Below, piece by piece: positions 15,965-24,341 of a stretch of DNA of 34,802 bases; within the stretch, counting starts at the first letter, position 1, and each line of letters starts with the position of its first letter. The notes beneath the pieces were generated by a model. It was not told where the DNA came from. It worked only from the letters and a program-made list of their open reading frames with translations, and ran no database searches. The translations under genes and the position numbers were made by a program. Source of the stretch: Tenacibaculum sp. (GTDB lineage Bacteria > Bacteroidota > Bacteroidia > Flavobacteriales > Flavobacteriaceae); assembly GCA_020629275.1 (NCBI GenBank), contig JAHDDQ010000024.1:1-34802 (forward strand). The letters run 5' to 3'.

Positions 15965-16720
15965 ATGAAGTGTAAAGAAATACAGAAATTAGGGATAGCA
16001 TATATAACGAAAGAGTTGTCAAAGGAAGACGAGTTGTTGGTTGAAGATCATATTACATCTTGCAAAGAATGTGCAAAAGAATTGCAAGAGATTAATACGT
16101 TTTTAACTCTGCTATCAAATACCAAGGAGGATAAGCCAAGTAGTAGGGTGAAAAATAATTTTCAAACGTTATTGAAGGAAGAAATAGCGCAAGAATCAAA
16201 TAAAGTAATCCATTTACAACCTAAGAAAGACTGGACTATGTTTATAAGAATTGCAGCAACAATAACAGTTGTAATTGGAGCATTTATTTTAGGAAAAATA
16301 TCAAACAATACCACTGAAATTATTTCAGGAAAAGCAGAACAGCAAGTATTAGCATTGCTAGAAAACCAATCAGTAAGTAAACGAATACTAGCGGTAAATA
16401 ATACAACTAAATTTTCAACAACAGATACTAAAATAATTGATGCTCTTATAAAAAAACTATTTAATGATAAAAATGTTAACGTGCGTTTAGCTGCAGCAGA
16501 AGCACTTACTAAATTTTCATCATTAGAAAGTGTACGAGATGCATTAATAAAATCGCTAGAAACAGAAAAACAACCCTCATTACAAATTGAATTAATTCAA
16601 ATTTTAGCTAAAATTCAAGAAAAAAAGGCGCTAGAACCTATGAAAAAATTACTAGAAAACGAAGAAACACCTAATTATGTAAAACAAGAACTACGCTATA
16701 ATATCGCTAGTTTATTATAA
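15965..16720 (+). CDS. Zinc-finger anti-sigma factor with C-terminal HEAT repeats
   Basis: 251 residues. The N-terminal ZAS-like domain has Cys3, then His29-x3-Cys33-x2-Cys36 (EDHITSCKECAKEL). One membrane segment covers about residues 92-110 (FIRIAATITVVIGAFILG). The C-terminal part, about 130-251, reads as HEAT repeats (VNVRLAAAEALTKFSSLESV, SLQIELIQILAKIQEKKAL, PNYVKQELRYNIASLL). It should hold the adjacent ECF sigma factor at the membrane and release it on an extracytoplasmic signal. The HEAT part would then face the periplasm and could be the sensor; that is inference. It sits 12 nt before the first DUF4097 gene. Confidence 0.88.
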   Translation: MKCKEIQKLGIAYITKELSKEDELLVEDHITSCKECAKELQEINTFLTLLSNTKEDKPSSRVKNNFQTLLKEEIAQESNKVIHLQPKKDWTMFIRIAATITVVIGAFILGKISNNTTEIISGKAEQQVLALLENQSVSKRILAVNNTTKFSTTDTKIIDALIKKLFNDKNVNVRLAAAEALTKFSSLESVRDALIKSLETEKQPSLQIELIQILAKIQEKKALEPMKKLLENEETPNYVKQELRYNIASLL

Positions 16721-16732
16721 AATATTAGAAAC

Positions 16733-17581
16733 ATGAAAAAAATAAGCATTATACTATTATTCTTAAGCGGAACTCTTTTAGCACAACAAAAAGAATTCAA
16801 AAAATCACTAAACGGAGTTAAAAAAGTACAAATCACTACAGGGACTAGAGTTAAAGTAATTACTGGTACTTCAAATACTATTATTATAAAAAATAATACC
16901 AATAAAAGTAAAGATGACGATTGCGGCAATTGCGGAGATCATCATTATGATAACGATCATGAACACGACGAAAAACACAATAAAGAATACAGAAAAAAAT
17001 TGAATGATAAGACAAAAGGGTTAACAGCCATTTATCCCGGAGGAAAAGATAACACCAATGGTTATGGTTTTTCTGTTTTAAAGGAAGGAAGTACGTTAAT
17101 CGTCAAAGATTTAAAGTCGTTTTACCAACGAAGAGCAATAATTGTTGAGCTTCCTAAAGACGTTAATTTAGCACTTGATACAGGAACATTAGGGTCGGCA
17201 AAAATTCAAGGATTTACTTCAGAAGTAGAGGTGAATAGTAACGTGGGAAGTATAAATATGACTGATGTTACAGGCCCTATAACTGCGCATTCAAGTACAG
17301 GAAGTATCAATGTTCAATTTGTAAAAGTAAATCAATCTTCCCCAATTACCGTGTCTTCTGCAACAGGAGAAATAGACGTGACAATGCCAGCTGCTACAAA
17401 AGCAAATTTGGAACTAAATACGAATGGAACAGTATATAGTAATTTCGACATTCAACCTACAACTAAAAAGGGATTAAAGAATGTTAGTGGTCTTAAAAAA
17501 ATTACAACAACATTAAATGATGGAGGTGTAAAAATTAAACTGAAATCTGCAATGGGTAATATATACTTACGTAAAAAATAA
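16733..17581 (+). CDS. Exported DUF4097 beta-strand protein with His/Cys/Asp-rich loop
   Basis: 282 residues with a signal peptide (MKKISIILLFLSGTLLAQQ). The body is a run of short strands typical of DUF4097 (LALDTGTLGSAKIQGF, EVNSNVGSINMTDVTG, AHSSTGSINVQF, VSSATGEIDVTM), which form a repetitive beta-solenoid-like sheet. Between residues 58 and 85 is an inserted acidic loop with Cys64 and Cys67 (CGNC) and five histidines (HHYDNDHEHDEKH). The loop could bind metal, but nothing here proves it. Co-transcribed with the sigma/anti-sigma pair and a second DUF4097 gene; probably part of that regulon. Molecular role of the family is unknown. Confidence 0.85.
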   Translation: MKKISIILLFLSGTLLAQQKEFKKSLNGVKKVQITTGTRVKVITGTSNTIIIKNNTNKSKDDDCGNCGDHHYDNDHEHDEKHNKEYRKKLNDKTKGLTAIYPGGKDNTNGYGFSVLKEGSTLIVKDLKSFYQRRAIIVELPKDVNLALDTGTLGSAKIQGFTSEVEVNSNVGSINMTDVTGPITAHSSTGSINVQFVKVNQSSPITVSSATGEIDVTMPAATKANLELNTNGTVYSNFDIQPTTKKGLKNVSGLKKITTTLNDGGVKIKLKSAMGNIYLRKK

Positions 17582-17622
17582 GCTAACTTCTCAATTAACA
17601 TAACTTAAAAAAACTTTATATC

Positions 17623-18357
17623 ATGAAAAGAATATTCTTCTTCATAGGAGTACTATTGACTTTTAGTACCCTATCTGCTCAGAAAAAAGTAATACAAAAA
17701 CAAAGCGCTTTAGGTATTGATTATGTTGATATTCACGTGAAATTTGCAGAGAATATCGAAATCAAAAACTGGGATAAAAATGAAATAGTTGTAGAAGCTT
17801 TAGCTAATTTAAATGACAATAAGGGTAATGATTATTTCTCATTAAAAAAAGATAAAATTGGTAAGACATTTATAGTAAAATCAGATTATGGGAGTTTTTT
17901 CGAAGAACATAAAAAAGAGATTATGATAACTGGTAAAGAGGGTAATCTTAACAGTCATAAATACTATAATGAGCATAATAAAGTAAGGGTAAATTATACA
18001 ATTTATGTGCCCCAAAATATGCGATTAAAAGTAAAAAGTATTTCAGGAAGTGTAAACGCGCATACGTATAAAGGAGATTTAACGCTAGATTTAATAAGTG
18101 GTGATATTACGGTGAAGAAACATTCTGAGAAAATGAACTTAAAAACGATTAGTGGCGATATAGATATGTATGTTACAGATGCAGAATTTAAAGCAGAAAC
18201 ATTGACGGGCTCAGTATATTCTGATTTAGATATCGATTTTGAGAAAAACAGTAAAAAGTATCAAATGGGTAGTAAAATTAATGGAACTGTTAAAAATGGA
18301 TTAGCTTTTTTACGCTTAAAAACAATCAGCGGAAATATTTTTTTAAGAAAAAAATAG
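17623..18357 (+). CDS. Second exported DUF4097 family protein
   Basis: 244 residues with a signal peptide (MKRIFFFIGVLLTFSTLSAQ). DUF4097-like strand repeats run through the C-terminal half (LKVKSISGSVNAHTYKGDL, LDLISGDITVKK, LKTISGDIDMYV, AETLTGSVYSDLDID), ending in LKTISGNIFLRKK. The ending IFLRKK resembles IYLRKK of the preceding gene, so the two are divergent duplicates. It lacks the His/Cys loop. Last gene of the ECF operon, 41 nt after the first copy and just before a perfect palindromic terminator. Confidence 0.85.
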   Translation: MKRIFFFIGVLLTFSTLSAQKKVIQKQSALGIDYVDIHVKFAENIEIKNWDKNEIVVEALANLNDNKGNDYFSLKKDKIGKTFIVKSDYGSFFEEHKKEIMITGKEGNLNSHKYYNEHNKVRVNYTIYVPQNMRLKVKSISGSVNAHTYKGDLTLDLISGDITVKKHSEKMNLKTISGDIDMYVTDAEFKAETLTGSVYSDLDIDFEKNSKKYQMGSKINGTVKNGLAFLRLKTISGNIFLRKK

Positions 18358-18361
18358 AATT

Positions 18362-18411
18362 TTATAAAAACAGAAAACCTGACGAATTCGTCAGGTTTTC
18401 TGTTTTTATAA
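18362..18411. terminator. Perfect 50-nt palindrome, bidirectional terminator
   Basis: Each 25-nt arm is the exact reverse complement of the other, centred on GAATTC at 18384-18389. The core AAACCTGACGAATTCGTC is GC-containing, with A-runs and T-runs outside it. It lies 4 nt after the DUF4097 stop and 6 nt before the end of the convergent GH3-like gene, so it can serve both. Confidence 0.93.
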
Positions 18412-18417
18412 GTTTAT

Positions 18418-19911
18418 TTATTTTAAATAATTTTGTAGTACATCTGCTATTTTACGGTTATCAGATAATTGTGGAATTTTATTTTGTCCGCCAAATTTAC
18501 CTATTGATTTCATATACTCATGAAAACCGCCTTTTTTCACTTTTTTAATAACTAAAGGACGTAAAATTTTACCTTCAATTAAATCTTTATAATAAATGTT
18601 TTGTGCTTGCATAGAGGCATCAATTTTGGACATCATTTCTTCTAGATTTTCAGGTTCATTTTCAAACTCAATGAACCATTCGTGATAAGGTAATCCTTTT
18701 TCAGGATTTACTTGTGGTGCAACAGTAAACTCACTTACGTTTATTGGAGTACCAACGATAGCATCGTTTAGTGCTTTTTCTACTTCTTTACCAATAACAT
18801 GTTCTCCAAAAGCAGAAATAAAGTGTTTAATACGTCCTGTAACTTTAATTCTATAAGGAGCTAAAGAAGTAAACTCAACAGTATCTCCAATATTATACCC
18901 CCAAAGTCCAGCTGTAGTATTTAAAATAATAACGTAGTTCACACCAAGTTGTACGTCTTTTAAAGAAATTCGGGTAGGATTTTCATCAAAGAATTCGCCT
19001 GCAGGAATAAATTCGTAGAAGATACCAGAATTCAATTGTAATAACATTCCTTTTTCCTTTTGAGAATCTTGAAACGCTATAAATCCCTCAGAAGCTGGGT
19101 ATAGCTCAATATAATCTATTTTTTTACCAATTAAAGCTTCAAACTTATTCTTGTACGGTTCAAAATTAACTCCACCGTAAATGAAAAAATTAAAATTTGG
19201 AAAGATTTCAGAAATTGATTTTCCTGTTTTTTCTATTAATTTTTCAAAGTACATTTGAACCCAAGATGGAATACCACTAATTACCGTCATATCTTCGGGT
19301 AGTGTTTCTTCAACAACTTTATCTACCTTGGTGTCCCAGTCTTCAATACAATTAGTTTCCCAACTAGGAAGTCTATTTTTTAGTAGATAACCAGGAACAT
19401 AATGAGCAACAATACCGCTCAAGCGTCCTAATTTGATTCCATTTTTATCTTCAAGTATAGGACTTCCTTGTAAAAAAATCATTTTACCATTTACAAAAGA
19501 GGCGTCTTTAGTTTCGGCAATATAAAAAAGCAACGCATTTCTAGCCGACGTGATATGAGTAGGCATAGATTCTTTTGTTATCGGGATATATTTAGCGCCA
19601 GATGTGGTTCCAGAAGTCTTAGCAAAGTAAATAGGTTTTCCTTTCCATAATACGTTCTCTTCACCAGCAACCATTCTGTCTACATAAGGCCGTAATCCTT
19701 CATAATCATTAACATTCACTCGTTTTTTAAAATCTTCATAAGTATTAATAGAAACAAAATCATGATCTTTTCCAAAAGCAGTTTTAGATCCTTCTGTTAT
19801 TAAATTTTTAAAAACTTTTTCTTGAGTTTTAAGAGGATTATTAGCCCATTTGTATACTTGTTTTTTAGCATATTTAGCAAAAGGAATTGCTAATAAAGAT
19901 TTTAAAGACAT
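18418..19911 (-). CDS. GH3 auxin-responsive promoter family protein
   Basis: 497 residues, matching bacterial GH3-like proteins. The ATP-binding loop FAKTSGTTSGAKYIPIT lies at about residues 97-112, LYPASEGFIAFQ further on, and LNTTAGLWGYNIGDTVEF then VTGRIKHFISAFGEHV in the acyl-adenylate C-terminal region. The family belongs to the ANL-like adenylate-forming enzymes that join carboxylates to amines. The plant substrates are hormones; the bacterial substrate is not known. It lies 23 nt downstream of the M23 peptidase gene on the same strand and is probably co-transcribed with it. Confidence 0.92.
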   Translation of the reverse strand: MSLKSLLAIPFAKYAKKQVYKWANNPLKTQEKVFKNLITEGSKTAFGKDHDFVSINTYEDFKKRVNVNDYEGLRPYVDRMVAGEENVLWKGKPIYFAKTSGTTSGAKYIPITKESMPTHITSARNALLFYIAETKDASFVNGKMIFLQGSPILEDKNGIKLGRLSGIVAHYVPGYLLKNRLPSWETNCIEDWDTKVDKVVEETLPEDMTVISGIPSWVQMYFEKLIEKTGKSISEIFPNFNFFIYGGVNFEPYKNKFEALIGKKIDYIELYPASEGFIAFQDSQKEKGMLLQLNSGIFYEFIPAGEFFDENPTRISLKDVQLGVNYVIILNTTAGLWGYNIGDTVEFTSLAPYRIKVTGRIKHFISAFGEHVIGKEVEKALNDAIVGTPINVSEFTVAPQVNPEKGLPYHEWFIEFENEPENLEEMMSKIDASMQAQNIYYKDLIEGKILRPLVIKKVKKGGFHEYMKSIGKFGGQNKIPQLSDNRKIADVLQNYLK

Positions 19912-19934
19912 GGTATTTTTAGATTAAAAAGCGA

Positions 19935-20801
19935 TTATTGAAAATCTATATAATTATTCGGATTAATTGGATATCCGTTTTTCCATAATTCGAAATGTAA
20001 ATGTGGACCGGTAGTTAACTCACCTGTGGAGCCAACACTAGCAATAACTTCTCCAGATTCAACAAAATCTCCTTGTTGTTTTAATAGCTCTCCGTTATGT
20101 TTATAAACGGATATGTAATCATTTGAATGCTGAATGGTAATAATATAACCAGTGTCTGCTGTCCAGTCTGATAATATAACTGTACCATCTGCAATTGCTT
20201 TTACAGGAGTTCCTGTTTTAGCAACAATATCAATAGCAAAATGCTTATTCGGCGCATTAAAAGATTGAGAAATAGTACCAGTTATAGGGGCAAAAAACAC
20301 AATATTTGCTTTGTTTTTAGTACCTGCAGAAAGCACATATCTATCTTTGCTTTTAACTTCTTCTCTAAATGAAGAATCCAATTTACTTGCAGACAGTTTA
20401 GTGTAGTTAACAACAGTTTTACTAGCTTCATTTCTTATAGAGTCGATTGCATCTGGTTTAATATCTCCAGTTAACACAGGTCTTATGGCTTTAGTAAATT
20501 CTTGTAAAACAGCTATTTTAGTTTTTAAAGAGTCTGTCTGATAAGTTAAACGTGTTGCCTTTCTTTTTAACTCTGTAGAAGAATACCCTGGAATGTATTC
20601 TTTTAATGAAGTAAAAGCTATTAAGAAAACAGTAAGCGTGATAATAAGAATAGAGAAAAGACTACCAAAAACAAATACATTTAAGCGTGAAAGCTTTAAT
20701 GAAAAACGTTCCTGAAAAGTATTTTCATTTAGTACAACTAAACGATACTTATCAGTTAATTTTTGTTTTAGCTTTTGAGTTTTCTTTTTATTTTTTGCCA
20801 C
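19935..20801 (-). CDS. Membrane-anchored M23 family metallopeptidase
   Basis: 288 residues from a GTG start (MAKNKKKTQK). A basic cytoplasmic stretch is followed by one membrane segment (about 42-65, VFVFGSLFSILIITLTVFLI). A short helical region (75-110) follows, then the LytM/M23 domain (165-285). Zinc ligands are His187 and Asp191 (KHFAIDIVAKTGTPV) and the HLH motif at 267-269 (TTGPHLHFELWKNG), so the domain looks catalytically intact. It likely cleaves peptidoglycan cross-bridges or regulates cell-wall turnover. A TATATTTG box lies upstream in the short spacer behind nadD. Confidence 0.92.
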   Translation of the reverse strand: MAKNKKKTQKLKQKLTDKYRLVVLNENTFQERFSLKLSRLNVFVFGSLFSILIITLTVFLIAFTSLKEYIPGYSSTELKRKATRLTYQTDSLKTKIAVLQEFTKAIRPVLTGDIKPDAIDSIRNEASKTVVNYTKLSASKLDSSFREEVKSKDRYVLSAGTKNKANIVFFAPITGTISQSFNAPNKHFAIDIVAKTGTPVKAIADGTVILSDWTADTGYIITIQHSNDYISVYKHNGELLKQQGDFVESGEVIASVGSTGELTTGPHLHFELWKNGYPINPNNYIDFQ

Positions 20802-20820
20802 GTATATTAAGTTTAATGTT

Positions 20821-20828
20821 CAAATATA
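20821..20828 (-). promoter_or_regulatory. Candidate -7 box of the M23 peptidase gene
   Basis: Minus strand TATATTTG fits TAnnTTTG, 19 nt before the GTG start at 20801. It implies a transcript separate from nadD for the peptidase and GH3-like genes. Confidence 0.4.
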
Positions 20829-20847
20829 CAACGAAAAAATAGGACGT

Positions 20848-21435
20848 CTATTTTTTGTAAAAATTCATCTGATCAATATAGTTCCATACATCTTCTGAAA
20901 GTAATGGTTTTACATTTTTATCTTCTTTAATTGCATTCCGAATCATTGTTGAAGAAATCTCAACTATCGGAGCTTTCACTTTATGTATTTTCGGATGATT
21001 GTCAAACTGTGTTTCGACTTTTCCTTTAGATATTCTCGGGTACACATAAATTGGATGTAAATCCAAAATTGTTTCATAGTTTTTCCATTTGTGAAGACTC
21101 TTTAAATTGTCTTCTCCCATAATTAAACTGAAGTTATGATTAGGGTGTTTTTCACTTATATGTGTGAGTGTGTTTATCGTGTAATTGGGTTGCGGTAATT
21201 TAAATTCAATATCTGAAGGATTAATTTTCTCATAGGCTTCTGTTGCTTTATAAACCATTTCGAAACGATGATGATTATCGAGTAGAGAACTTTTTTTCTT
21301 AAACGGATTGTGTGGTGTTACTACCATCCAAATTTCATCCAAATCAGAATTTTCTACCATATGATTAGCAATAATTAAATGCCCGATATGAATAGGATTA
21401 AAAGTTCCGAAGTATAGACCAATATTTTTATGCAT
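20848..21435 (-). CDS. nadD: Nicotinate-nucleotide adenylyltransferase
   Basis: 195 residues from the ATG at 21435; an in-frame TTG nine bases upstream is less likely. The nucleotidyltransferase signature GTFNPIHIGH sits at residues 10-19, and ISSTMIRNAIKE near the C terminus is the second ATP-contact motif. NadD adenylates nicotinate mononucleotide to deamido-NAD in NAD synthesis. MVVTPHNPFKKK is a conserved substrate-site segment of the bacterial family. It lies downstream of gmk and yicC on the same strand, though the long spacer argues for a separate promoter. Confidence 0.94.
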   Translation of the reverse strand: MHKNIGLYFGTFNPIHIGHLIIANHMVENSDLDEIWMVVTPHNPFKKKSSLLDNHHRFEMVYKATEAYEKINPSDIEFKLPQPNYTINTLTHISEKHPNHNFSLIMGEDNLKSLHKWKNYETILDLHPIYVYPRISKGKVETQFDNHPKIHKVKAPIVEISSTMIRNAIKEDKNVKPLLSEDVWNYIDQMNFYKK

Positions 21436-21757
21436 TTGTTTCAAGTAAAAATTAGTGAAGATAATAGGTATTTAGAAAATAAAGGAAACGCTTTAAGGTT
21501 AAATAACTGTTAAACGCTTTAAAGGTGTATCTATTATTTAAGAATATTTAGAAATGAAAAAAGCTTGTTTTAAACAGAATTATAAGAAAGATTTTACAGT
21601 GTAAAAAAGCAGATATTGTTAACAATTAAAGGGGTGGTACAGTTATCTCTGGTAATACAATACAGAAGAATAGATTTCGAGAAAGTATAAGAGTTAAAAT
21701 GTATTCGATAAAGTACTTAATACACCGAATACATTTTAATATACTTAACATATTATA
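21436..21757. other. Gene-free spacer between nadD and gmk
   Basis: About 320 bases with no credible gene. A 16-codon reading frame near 21553 (MKKACFKQNYKKDFTV) has no supporting context. The only clear structure is the inverted repeat at 21694-21739. The promoter of nadD probably lies here, but no convincing TAnnTTTG box was found. Confidence 0.5.
21694..21739. repeat. 14-bp inverted repeat downstream of gmk
   Basis: TTAAAATGTATTCG pairs perfectly with CGAATACATTTTAA across 18 bases that include the palindrome AAGTACTT. It sits 19 nt past the gmk stop on the minus strand and may act as a terminator or RNA-stabilising hairpin. AT-rich with no strong T-tail. Confidence 0.55.
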
Positions 21758-22345
21758 TTATGATGTTAACCCAATAAAGTCTGAAACTAAATTTTCTGCA
21801 TCTTTTAAAGCAACTTCTAAATCGTAATTTTTTATAATTTTGTCAAATTGAGGAGCAGTTGCAAGTTCTACAGGAGCTTTTGCAATTCGAGCAGCTATTT
21901 TTTTATCTGTTTCTTCACCTCTATTTTTTAATCGCCTTAATAGCTCGTTAATATCTGGAGGTTTTACAAAAACTGCTAATGTTTCTTCAGGAAACTTTCT
22001 TTTAATTCGTAATCCGCCAGTTACATCAATATCAAAAATAACGTGTTTTCCTTTAGCCCAAATACGCTCAACTTCTGTTTTTAACGTACCGTAAAAGTTT
22101 TCGCTATATACTTCTTCCCATTCTAGAAATTCGTCATTTTTCACCTTTTGAAAGAATTCATCCCTGGATAAAAAGTAATAATCTACACCATCTTTCTCTT
22201 TTCCACGTGGTGCTCTAGAAGTGGCAGAAATAGAAAATTCTAAATCAAACTGCTCTTGTTTTAATAAATGACGAACTATAGTGGTTTTACCAGATCCTGA
22301 AGGAGCAGAAAATACAAATAGCTTTCCTTTAAATTCTTTAGCCAT
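21758..22345 (-). CDS. gmk: Guanylate kinase
   Basis: 195 residues. The P-loop SAPSGSGKTT lies at about residues 13-22, then SATSRAPRGKEKDGVDYYF (GMP-binding loop), FLEWEEVYSENFYGT and HVIFDIDVTGG. It converts GMP to GDP with ATP. The ATG overlaps the yicC stop by one base (TAATG), so translation is coupled. Pairing yicC with gmk is common in bacteria. Complete and unremarkable. Confidence 0.97.
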   Translation of the reverse strand: MAKEFKGKLFVFSAPSGSGKTTIVRHLLKQEQFDLEFSISATSRAPRGKEKDGVDYYFLSRDEFFQKVKNDEFLEWEEVYSENFYGTLKTEVERIWAKGKHVIFDIDVTGGLRIKRKFPEETLAVFVKPPDINELLRRLKNRGEETDKKIAARIAKAPVELATAPQFDKIIKNYDLEVALKDAENLVSDFIGLTS

Positions 22346-23211
22346 TATAAAACGTTTAATATTTGTTCTTTAATCTTTTCTAGTTCATCTTTCATTTGAA
22401 TCACAACTTTTTGCATAGGCGCATAATTTGCTTTAGATCCAGTGGTATTAACTTCTCGTCCAATTTCTTGAACAATAAAACCAAGTTTCTTACCGTTAGA
22501 TTGGGAACTGTCTAATTCTTGTAAGAAGTAATCCAAATGATTAGCTAAACGTACTTTTTCTTCATTGATGTCTAACTTTTCTAGATAGTAGATTAATTCT
22601 TGTTCAAAACGATTCTCATCAGTTTCAACTTTTAAATCATCAATGGCTTTTTGTAAACGAGCTTTTACATTCGTAATACGATCGCTATCCATAGAATTTA
22701 CTTCGTCTAAACAACGTTTAATATTGGTTATACGTTGTTTAAAATCAACTTCCAAGGAAGCTGCTTCATCAGTTCTATATTGAATAATCTCTTTCAAGGC
22801 CACTTCTATATGTTGAGTTATTGTAGCCCATTCATTTTCATCTAATTCTTCACGTTCCGTTTTCAGAGCATCAGGCATACGAACAGCCATTTTTAATAGC
22901 TCAACATTATTAGAATTGCCTGTTTGTACGACATTGCGAAGCTGATTCATATATTCATTAACAACTCCTTTATTGATAGTTGTAGAAGTTTCATCAGCAG
23001 TCATTTCAACATAAATAGAAAAATCTACTTTACCTCTTACTAAAGCAGTAGCTAATTTTTTTCTAACTTCTAACTCTTTTTCTTTATAGTAAGAAGGAAT
23101 ACGTGCATTTAAATCTAAATTTTTGCTATTTAAAGATTTAATTTCTATTGTAACCTTTTTAGTTGGAAGCTGTAGTACAGACTTCCCATATCCTGTCATA
23201 GATTGAATCAT
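22345..23211 (-). CDS. YicC/YloC family endoribonuclease
   Basis: 288 residues, the normal family length. It starts MIQSMTGYGKSV, with the conserved SMTGYG motif, and ends in the DUF1732 region (LDINEEKVRLANHLDYFLQEL, GKKLGFIVQEIGREVNTTGSKA). E. coli YicC is an endoribonuclease implicated in small-RNA turnover. Conserved C-terminal acidic and His residues (EEKVRLANHLDYF) are intact. It lies directly upstream of gmk with a TAATG junction. Confidence 0.94.
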   Translation of the reverse strand: MIQSMTGYGKSVLQLPTKKVTIEIKSLNSKNLDLNARIPSYYKEKELEVRKKLATALVRGKVDFSIYVEMTADETSTTINKGVVNEYMNQLRNVVQTGNSNNVELLKMAVRMPDALKTEREELDENEWATITQHIEVALKEIIQYRTDEAASLEVDFKQRITNIKRCLDEVNSMDSDRITNVKARLQKAIDDLKVETDENRFEQELIYYLEKLDINEEKVRLANHLDYFLQELDSSQSNGKKLGFIVQEIGREVNTTGSKANYAPMQKVVIQMKDELEKIKEQILNVL

Positions 23212-23242
23212 ACAAATGATTTTAATAGTTGGTAAAGATACA

Positions 23243-24142
23243 TTATTTGCTTGTACTAGATTTTGGTTGTTTAGAAACCAAATAGATCCCTAAAAATATG
23301 AGTAATGTAGCTCCTATTTTAACTGTGTTAAGATGATCGCTACCAACAAGTAATGCGTATATACTGGCAACAACAGGTTGCATGTAAATGAAGACACTCA
23401 CTGTTGTTGGTTTTAATTTTGAGAGGGCAAATAAATTGAATAAATAGGTAATACAAGAAGCAAAAAAGACAACAAACCCAATTCTCATATATCCAGAAAC
23501 TGGTATGATTTCCCATTGTACTTCAGAGAGTTCTGTAATCCCGAAAGGAAGCACAAAAATAAATCCAAATAGGTATAGCCATTTTACAAAAGTTACAATG
23601 GAATATTTTGAAATTACCTTTTTTACAAGTACTAAATACATACCATAAGAAGCCGCATTTATAAAGACTAAGAAATTACCAAGCATCATGTTTTTAGCAT
23701 CCGCGCCTACAACACTTCCATATAGGATAAGAATTACAGCACCTAACAAACCTATAATAACTCCAGCTATTTTCAGCAGTGATAATCTTTCTTTGAGTAG
23801 AATACTTGAAAATATTAAAACAAGTATTGGCGAGGTGACCATCATTACAGATGCGCTTATGGGCGTTGTGTAATTTAAGCCTTTAAAAAAGGTAAGCATA
23901 TTTAGTGCAATACCAAAGAAAGCGCTTAAAGCGATGTGTTTATAGTCTTGTTTTTCAATAGGTTCTGGTTTTAGGAATAAACTAATGATCCAAAAGATAA
24001 GTGTCGCTATAAAAACACGTAATAAAATAAAGCCAAAGGGTTGTATGTAATGAGGCATTACTTCTTTAGCTACCGTAAATGTTACACCATAAATAATGGT
24101 AACTATAGAAACAGCAATTAAAGCTATAGTTCTAATATTCAT
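23243..24142 (-). CDS. EamA/DMT family transporter
   Basis: 299 residues with about ten membrane segments in two EamA repeats. The first opens IYGVTFTVAKEVMPHYIQP with GLNYTTPISASVMMVTSPIL. The second has FINAASYGMYLVLVKKV and FVVFFASCITYLFNLFALSKLKPTTVS. Drug/metabolite transporters of this type export small metabolites or amino acids; substrate unknown. It is 31 nt upstream of yicC on the same strand, possibly one transcript. Confidence 0.92.
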   Translation of the reverse strand: MNIRTIALIAVSIVTIIYGVTFTVAKEVMPHYIQPFGFILLRVFIATLIFWIISLFLKPEPIEKQDYKHIALSAFFGIALNMLTFFKGLNYTTPISASVMMVTSPILVLIFSSILLKERLSLLKIAGVIIGLLGAVILILYGSVVGADAKNMMLGNFLVFINAASYGMYLVLVKKVISKYSIVTFVKWLYLFGFIFVLPFGITELSEVQWEIIPVSGYMRIGFVVFFASCITYLFNLFALSKLKPTTVSVFIYMQPVVASIYALLVGSDHLNTVKIGATLLIFLGIYLVSKQPKSSTSK

Positions 24143-24304
24143 AACTTAAATATCTTAATATATAAGGTTGGCAAAGGTCGTGTAATTTTTTGTCTTCGGA
24201 ATAAATGGACGTGTATTTTTACGTAAATTAAAGAAGGTTTTTTCAAATATGCCTTAACTGCTAACGAAAATGAATCGCTACATTTTTAAATACGATACTA
24301 CTGC

Positions 24305-24312
24305 TACTTTTG
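24305..24312 (+). promoter_or_regulatory. Candidate -7 box of the 184-residue lipoprotein gene
   Basis: TACTTTTG fits TAnnTTTG and lies 29 nt before the ATG at 24342. It favours that ATG over the upstream in-frame ATG at 24270. Confidence 0.35.
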
Positions 24313-24341
24313 AAGTGCATTTATTATTAATTATCATAAAA

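Noticed and set aside
21553..21603. 16-codon reading frame in the nadD-gmk spacer
   Set aside because: Too short, no ribosome-binding site, no signal or family resemblance, no neighbour context.
24270..24341. Upstream ATG start for the 184-residue lipoprotein gene
   Set aside because: It would bury the lipoprotein signal behind 24 residues; the ATG at 24342 gives a clean lipobox.
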